Assembly (NCBI GenBank): GCA_002387205.1
Contig: DGLA01000008.1
Coordinates: 83,543 to 147,542, forward strand
Direction of reading: 5' to 3'
DNA from: Stutzerimonas stutzeri
GTDB taxonomy: Bacteria > Pseudomonadota > Gammaproteobacteria > Pseudomonadales > Pseudomonadaceae
Length of the DNA stretch: 64,000 bases
In this document: in pieces, positions 59,873-64,000 of the stretch
Numbering within the stretch: position 1 is the first letter of the stretch
How the letters are laid out: each line of letters opens with the position of its first letter
Position numbers and translations under genes: made by a program
The notes under the pieces: generated by a model
What the model was told of the DNA's origin: nothing
The model's input: the letters and a program-made list of their open reading frames with translations, nothing else
Database searches by the model: none

Positions 59873-60613
59873 CTACTGGGCATCGAGCGATTTTCCATTG
59901 ACGCCTGCGCTGTCTGGCCCCATCAGATAGAGGTACAGTGGCATGATCTTCTGTGGCGCCGGGTTTGCGTCAGGGTTTTCTCCCGGATAGGCCTTGGCGC
60001 GCATGTCGGTACGGGTAGCGCCAGGATTGATGCTGTTGCTGCGTACTGTACTGGTGCCATCTAGTTCGTCAGCCAGAACTTGCATCAATCCTTCCACTGC
60101 GAACTTAGATACCGCATAGCCGCCCCAGTAAGCGCGACCTTTACGACCAACACTGCTTGACGTGAATACCACGGAAGCATCCGGCGATAGCTTCAGCAGG
60201 GGCAGTAGCGTGCTGGTCAGCATGAACGCTGCATTGACGTTCACCTGCATAACCCGCATGAAGTTATCACCCGACAATTGTTCGATAGGTGTTCGCGGCC
60301 CGATGATGCCGGCGTTATGCAGCAAGCCATCCAGGCGACCAAACTCCTGCTCGACCGTTGCGGCCAGCTCGTCGTACTGGTGCGGTAGCGCTGTCTCGAG
60401 GTTGAACGGGATCACCACCGGTTGTGGGCCGCCCGCAGCCTCGATCTCGTCGTATACCCGGCTAAGGTTATCCTCGTTCTTTCCCAGCAGGAGGACGGTA
60501 GCGCCATGTGCCGCGTAGGCCTTGGCCGCGGCCTCTCCAATCCCGCGGCCTGCGCCTGTGACCATGATGATTCGACCCGTCAGCAGGTCGGGGCGCGCAG
60601 AGTACTCGAACAT
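59873..60613 (-). CDS. yciK: Short-chain dehydrogenase YciK
   Basis: A 246-residue SDR. The cofactor motif is MVTGAGRGIGEAAAKAYAAHG, followed by LHNAGIIGPR, the Ser in VVFTSSSVGRKG, and the Tyr-x3-Lys of YAVSK. YciK is a conserved proteobacterial SDR whose substrate is unknown. It sits downstream of mupP and ubiG on the minus strand, with 75 bases between yciK and mupP. Confidence 0.92.
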   Translation of the reverse strand: MFEYSARPDLLTGRIIMVTGAGRGIGEAAAKAYAAHGATVLLLGKNEDNLSRVYDEIEAAGGPQPVVIPFNLETALPHQYDELAATVEQEFGRLDGLLHNAGIIGPRTPIEQLSGDNFMRVMQVNVNAAFMLTSTLLPLLKLSPDASVVFTSSSVGRKGRAYWGGYAVSKFAVEGLMQVLADELDGTSTVRSNSINPGATRTDMRAKAYPGENPDANPAPQKIMPLYLYLMGPDSAGVNGKSLDAQ

Positions 60614-60688
60614 CTGAAGCCTCGTGTCAGTGCGCGGCCTCTGGGTCGCGCATCGGTAGATGATTAAGGGTGGATATCTGGCAGAAAG

Positions 60689-61360
60689 TCAGTGGCTGCT
60701 ACGGCTTCTGTCCAGTACTGCTCGCAATTCGAGCGGATGATTGACGACCATGTCAGCGCCCCATAGGTCTGGGTTGTCGTCAGGATGGATATATCCGTAA
60801 CGTACCGCTGCGGTTTTTGTTCCAGCTGAACGCCCGGACTCGATATCGCGCAGGTCATCACCAACGAACAACACTGTCGAAGGATCAAGATTGAGCAGAC
60901 TGCACGCCAGAAGCATCGGCTCCGGGTCGGGTTTGCTTTTACTAACGTGATCAGGGCATACCAGAACAGCGGAACGCCCAGCGAGACCGAGCCGCTCCAT
61001 AATCGGCTTGGCGAAGCGCACCGGCTTGTTGGTAACGACGCCCCAGATCAGATCAGCTTGCTCTATCTCGAACAACAGTTGTTCCATGCCCTCATAGAGG
61101 TGACTTTCAATCGCGCAGTGGTCTTGATAACGGTCCAGGAACTCTAGGCGTAGCGTTTCGAATGCTTCGGATAGCGGATCGACATCGAATGCGCTGAGTA
61201 CCATCGCACGGGCGCCACCGGAGACCACATCCCTGATCTGTTGATCTGGAACAGGGGCAAGCCCCCGGGCGGTGCGCATCGCGTTCGTTACTGCAATAAA
61301 ATCAAGCGCTGTGTCGAGCAACGTACCGTCCATGTCGAATAAAACTGCATGCAGACGCAT
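60689..61360 (-). CDS. mupP: N-acetylmuramic acid 6-phosphate phosphatase MupP
   Basis: A 223-residue HAD phosphatase. Motif I FDMDGTLLDTA holds the nucleophile Asp10-region pair; motif II VVTNKP; motif III Lys in SKSKPDPEPM; motif IV FVGDDLRD. HADs here are often called phosphoglycolate phosphatase (Gph), but in Pseudomonas the gene between ubiG and yciK is MupP of the cell-wall recycling route that makes UDP-MurNAc without GlmU-MurA. ATG 61360 overlaps the ubiG stop by one base (TGATG). Confidence 0.9.
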   Translation of the reverse strand: MRLHAVLFDMDGTLLDTALDFIAVTNAMRTARGLAPVPDQQIRDVVSGGARAMVLSAFDVDPLSEAFETLRLEFLDRYQDHCAIESHLYEGMEQLLFEIEQADLIWGVVTNKPVRFAKPIMERLGLAGRSAVLVCPDHVSKSKPDPEPMLLACSLLNLDPSTVLFVGDDLRDIESGRSAGTKTAAVRYGYIHPDDNPDLWGADMVVNHPLELRAVLDRSRSSH

Positions 61361-62058
61361 CAGGCCTCCCGCAGCGTCTGGATCATGTAGTTCACGTCGA
61401 CATCCGCCGACAGCTTGTAGTGTTTGGTCAGCGGGTTGTAAGTCAGACCGATGATGTCCTGTACGGCAAGCCCTGCCTCGCGGCTCCAAGCGCCCAGCTC
61501 GGAGGGCCGGATGAACTTCCTGAAGTCATGTGTACCCCGTGGCAGCAACTGCAATAGATACTCGGCGCCAATGATGGCGAAAGCGTAGGCCTTTGGGTTG
61601 CGGTTGATTGTCGAGAAAAAGACCTGGCCGCCCGGTTTGACCATTTTGAAGCAGGCGCCGATCACCGAGGCTGGGTCGGGTACATGCTCAAGCATCTCCA
61701 GGCAAGTGACGACATCGAACTTCTCGGGACACTCCTCAGCCAGCGCTTCAGCCGTAATCTGCCGGTATTCGATATCCAGTTGGGACTCGAGCAGATGCAG
61801 CCGGGCCACGGATAATGGGGCTTCGCCCATGTCGATTCCAGTGACCGTCGCGCCGCGCTGGGCCATGGCTTCGCTGAGTATGCCCCCGCCGCAACCCACA
61901 TCGAGCACTGACTTGCCTGCGAGCGAGACATGTTCATCTATCCAGTTCACCCGGAGAGGATTGATTTCGTGCAGCGGCTTGAACTCACTTTCTCGGTCCC
62001 ACCAGCGGTGAGCAAGGGCTTCGAATTTGGCGATTTCGGCGTGATCAACATTGCTCAT
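61360..62058 (-). CDS. ubiG: Ubiquinone biosynthesis O-methyltransferase UbiG
   Basis: A 232-residue SAM methyltransferase of ubiquinone synthesis. The start NVDHAEIAKFEALAHRWWDRESEFKPLHEINPLR is typical, motif I is VLDVGCGGGILSEAMA, and CLEMLEHVPDP is further conserved. It adds methyl groups to two hydroxyls of the quinone ring. The frame opens at 62124, but ATG 62058 is the family start. The one-base overlap with mupP suggests they are co-translated. Confidence 0.95.
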   Translation of the reverse strand: MSNVDHAEIAKFEALAHRWWDRESEFKPLHEINPLRVNWIDEHVSLAGKSVLDVGCGGGILSEAMAQRGATVTGIDMGEAPLSVARLHLLESQLDIEYRQITAEALAEECPEKFDVVTCLEMLEHVPDPASVIGACFKMVKPGGQVFFSTINRNPKAYAFAIIGAEYLLQLLPRGTHDFRKFIRPSELGAWSREAGLAVQDIIGLTYNPLTKHYKLSADVDVNYMIQTLREA

Positions 62059-62199
62059 GTTTTTTGTCCGTCTGAAAATGCTGGAAGGAGGCTTGGCCGC
62101 AACGGTTAATGTTGCCAGCTGCAATCAGGCGAAGGAGGCTTCAGTCGAGCCCCTCCTATACGTTACTTTGTCACAGCCTGTGGCTGATTAGTGGCGATA

Positions 62200-63531
62200 T
62201 CAATGTTTTCCTTGAATCTTCGCGCCCCATTCCTGTGCAGTTGCGATGATGCGGCTTTCGTCCATGCGGGTCAGGCACCGATCGTCCACAAGCTGTTTGC
62301 CGCCAACCCATACATGACGTACGCAGTCGCGACCACTGGCATAGATTAGCTGCGATGCGGGATCGTAAATCGGCTGCTGTGCAAGACGTGAAAAGTCGAA
62401 TGCCACCATGTCGGCGGACTTGCCAACTTCTAATGATCCTATGTGGTCGTCCAAGCCCAGTGCCCGTGCTCCGTTCAGGGTTGCCATGCGGAGCGCTCTA
62501 TGCGCATCCAGAGCGGTTGCGGACTCGGCCACCGCCTTAGCGAGCAAGGCTGCGGTACGGGTCTCGCCGAGCAGGTCGAGATCGTTGTTGCTGGCTGCGC
62601 CGTCTGTGCCGATGGCGACGTTTATGCCTGCTTCCCAAAGACGCTCTACCGGGCAAAAGCCAGTCGCCAGCTTGAGGTTCGATTCAGGGCAATGAATGAC
62701 ACTGCAGTTGTGCTCGACCAGCAATGCGATGTCGTCTTCGTTTACCTGGGTCATATGCACAGCCTGGAAGCGTGGTCCTAAAAGCTGGAGACGCGCCAGT
62801 CGCGCCATCGGTCGCTCGCCATGCTTGCTAAGGGCATCCTGCACTTCCTGCGCTGTTTCATGGACGTGCATGTGGATGCCTATATCCATTTCTGCAACGA
62901 GGGTCCGAATGCTCTCGAGTTTTTCATCAGCAATGGAGTAAGGGGCGTGAGGGCCAAATGCGATCGACAGCCGAGGATGGTGTTTAAGGTCATCGAACAG
63001 CGCGACGCCCTTGCGCAACGCCTCATCAGCATCGCGCGCGCCGGGGATAGGGAAGTCGAGCACCGGGATGGTTATCTGCGCCCGGATACCGGACTGATGA
63101 GCGAGCTGACTAACAACCTCCGGATAGAAATACATATCGGAGAAACAAGTGATACCACCTTGTAGCTGCTCGGCGATTGCTAGCTCGCTTCCTGCACGTA
63201 CGAGCTCTTCGTCGACCCATCTACTTTCAGCCGGCCAGATGTTCTCACGTAGCCATGTCATTAAGGGAAGCTCGTCAGCCAGGCCGCGGAATAGTGTCAT
63301 CGCCGCATGACCGTGAGCGTTTATTAATCCGGGTGCGAGCAGCATGTCTGGAAGTTCCCGAGTTTCCCTTGTTTTATAGCTGCTCGCCTCAGCGCGTGGA
63401 ACAATCAGTGCGATACGGCCATCACGCACGCCTAGAGCATGATTCTTGAGTACCACCCGTGCGGGCTCTACAGGGACAAGCCAGGTAGGAAGGAGCAGCA
63501 AATCAAGCGGATCGCTGGGTGTTCCGGGCAT
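62200..63531 (-). CDS. mtaD: 5-methylthioadenosine/S-adenosylhomocysteine deaminase (TRZ/ATZ family)
   Basis: A 443-residue amidohydrolase. Metal ligands: HGHAAMT (motif HxH), the later HVHE and the final Asp in AIGTDGAASNND. The C-terminal beta-sandwich holds LEVGKSADMVAFD. In P. aeruginosa the equivalent gene beside ubiG encodes an MTA deaminase that makes methylthioinosine for methionine salvage. The start is ATG 63531; the frame is open a little further. It heads the minus-strand set with ubiG, mupP and yciK, with 141 bases before ubiG. Confidence 0.9.
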   Translation of the reverse strand: MPGTPSDPLDLLLLPTWLVPVEPARVVLKNHALGVRDGRIALIVPRAEASSYKTRETRELPDMLLAPGLINAHGHAAMTLFRGLADELPLMTWLRENIWPAESRWVDEELVRAGSELAIAEQLQGGITCFSDMYFYPEVVSQLAHQSGIRAQITIPVLDFPIPGARDADEALRKGVALFDDLKHHPRLSIAFGPHAPYSIADEKLESIRTLVAEMDIGIHMHVHETAQEVQDALSKHGERPMARLARLQLLGPRFQAVHMTQVNEDDIALLVEHNCSVIHCPESNLKLATGFCPVERLWEAGINVAIGTDGAASNNDLDLLGETRTAALLAKAVAESATALDAHRALRMATLNGARALGLDDHIGSLEVGKSADMVAFDFSRLAQQPIYDPASQLIYASGRDCVRHVWVGGKQLVDDRCLTRMDESRIIATAQEWGAKIQGKH

Positions 63532-63669
63532 GGACTCGGGCCCTAGTGGTGAATGGTGCAACAAGTGTAAAGCCTGCTGCGCTCATATTGAAGAAAGTGG
63601 AGCGGTCCGCGTTTGGGCGTGATAACGCTATTGCAGGGTGTAAGAGAGCAGTGGGACCAGACCCGTCAG

Positions 63670-63696
63670 AAAACCCGAAAAGAAAACCCGAAAAAG
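63670..63696 (+). repeat. A-tract tandem repeat upstream of the first rRNA promoter (UP-like element)
   Basis: AAAACCCGAAAAG (63670-63682) is directly followed by AAAACCCGAAAAAG (63683-63696), giving four A-tracts in phase. It ends three bases before the TTGACG -35 box, the usual place of an UP element contacted by the RNA polymerase alpha subunit. Confidence 0.5.
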
Positions 63697-63699
63697 ACG

Positions 63700-63727
63700 T
63701 TGACGGCTGAGTCTGAGCCCCTATAAT
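63700..63727 (+). promoter_or_regulatory. rRNA operon promoter 1
   Basis: TTGACG (63700-63705), 16 bases, TATAAT (63722-63727), then a GC-rich discriminator (GCGCACC). Nearly consensus sigma-70. Confidence 0.75.
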
Positions 63728-63796
63728 GCGCACCTTCTCCGGCGCAGGCCTTAGGCGAAACCTCTTGTAAATCAAGAAGTTAGCAGAAACAAAGGC

Positions 63797-63824
63797 TTGC
63801 ACGGATGGCAAATTCGAGTAGAAT
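63797..63824 (+). promoter_or_regulatory. rRNA operon promoter 2
   Basis: TTGCAC (63797-63802), 16 bases, TAGAAT (63819-63824), then GCGCCGGG as discriminator. It lies 97 bases after promoter 1. Confidence 0.7.
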
Positions 63825-63902
63825 GCGCCGGGCTGGCAGGGTAGTGGTTGAGTCCTGTTGGTGGCTCTGGTCAGGTTGATCGGAGGCGGTTGAAAGAGGT
63901 GG

Positions 63903-63930
63903 TTGACAGCGAGTTTAGACGCTGTATGAT
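63903..63930 (+). promoter_or_regulatory. rRNA operon promoter 3
   Basis: TTGACA (63903-63908), 16 bases, TATGAT (63925-63930), then the discriminator TCGCCTCCCGCT. This stretch and the following leader are typical of the promoter just ahead of pseudomonad rrn operons. Confidence 0.78.
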
Positions 63931-64000
63931 TCGCCTCCCGCTGACGAGAGACGCTAGGTTGATAGGAAGCGCAAGCGGTTGAGAAGAAAGAAAAACTTCT

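Larger units (their letters stand above)
63532..64000. other. Gene-free region: rRNA operon promoter/leader on the right, mtaD promoter on the left
   Basis: No coding signal is seen in these 469 bases. From 63670 rightwards an A-tract element and three tandem sigma-70 promoters are found, all pointing out of the window, followed by the purine-rich leader (GAAGAAAG...). The last stretch resembles the leader before the 16S gene in pseudomonads. The mature 16S start is not in the window. Confidence 0.75.

Noticed and set aside
1..64000. Mobile elements, prophage, CRISPR, defence systems
   Set aside because: I looked for transposase motifs, integrases, terminal inverted repeats with target duplications, spaced repeats, and restriction or toxin genes, and saw none. 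The genes are core and syntenic in kind with known pseudomonads.
63532..64000. tRNA gene before the rRNA operon
   Set aside because: I could not find a cloverleaf-forming stretch with a TTCRANY T-loop. The region reads as promoter and leader only.

Overview
The window is chromosomal DNA from a gammaproteobacterium of the genus Pseudomonas in the broad sense. This rests on the gene content and order: gap/edd-glk-gltR-gtrS-gtsABCD-porin-hexR/zwf-pgl-eda, the RR-Spy-HK Cpx-type locus, plpD next to a FimV-like gene, a MASE2-type cyaB, and ubiG-mupP-yciK. The high GC content and the rRNA leader at the right end agree. A LamB-type porin sits where other pseudomonads carry OprB, which would suit the P. 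stutzeri (Stutzerimonas) group, but that placement is an inference. I see no insertion sequence, prophage, integron, CRISPR array, tRNA gene or broken gene. This is a core-genome region with almost continuous coding.

Layout. 1-9 kb: the start of a soluble lytic transglycosylase gene, an ABC-F ATPase (uup), a universal stress protein, small membrane proteins, a class II glutamine amidotransferase, and a MoxR ATPase / GFA / VWA-protein cluster. 9-18 kb: a DUF748 protein, cysK, aceK, a new 41-codon gene, a GST, tapT, an UPF0149 protein and recQ. 18-27 kb: a SlyA-like MarR regulator with its probable operator, a FimV-like protein, the type Vd autotransporter phospholipase plpD, a SelW-like protein, a DMT transporter, the adenylate cyclase cyaB and a DUF962 protein. 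27-32 kb: an OruR-like AraC regulator, a DUF808 protein, a yeast-type cytosine deaminase, trkH, a YkgJ-type protein and a nitroreductase. 32-36 kb: a minus-strand run of yciB, a yciI-like gene, a coiled-coil anchor protein, cpxR-like, Spy/CpxP-like and cpxA-like genes, with a CpxR box before the Spy gene. 36-40.6 kb: a PHP phosphatase, yciO, trpS, scpA and scpB.

40.6-57.3 kb is a glucose/Entner-Doudoroff block: mgsA, gap, edd, glk, the GltR/GtrS two-component system, an ABC sugar importer (gtsABCD), an outer-membrane sugar porin, the repressor HexR, zwf, pgl and eda. Sugar passes through the porin, is bound by GtsA, imported by GtsBCD, phosphorylated by Glk, oxidised by Zwf and Pgl, and split by Edd and Eda to pyruvate and glyceraldehyde-3-phosphate, which Gap handles. 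Three layers of control can be read from the DNA: HexR operators in both divergent intergenic regions, a repeated CTTCGTTAC element before gtsA that fits GltR, and AAnAAnAA (Hfq/Crc) motifs at the ribosome binding sites of gtsA, gtsD and the porin.

57.4-63.5 kb: rluB, a diguanylate cyclase, then a minus-strand set mtaD, ubiG, mupP and yciK. The last 0.5 kb has no gene. It carries three tandem sigma-70 promoters, with an A-tract element before the first, and reads out of the window. It is almost certainly the promoter/leader of an rRNA operon whose 16S gene lies just past position 64000.
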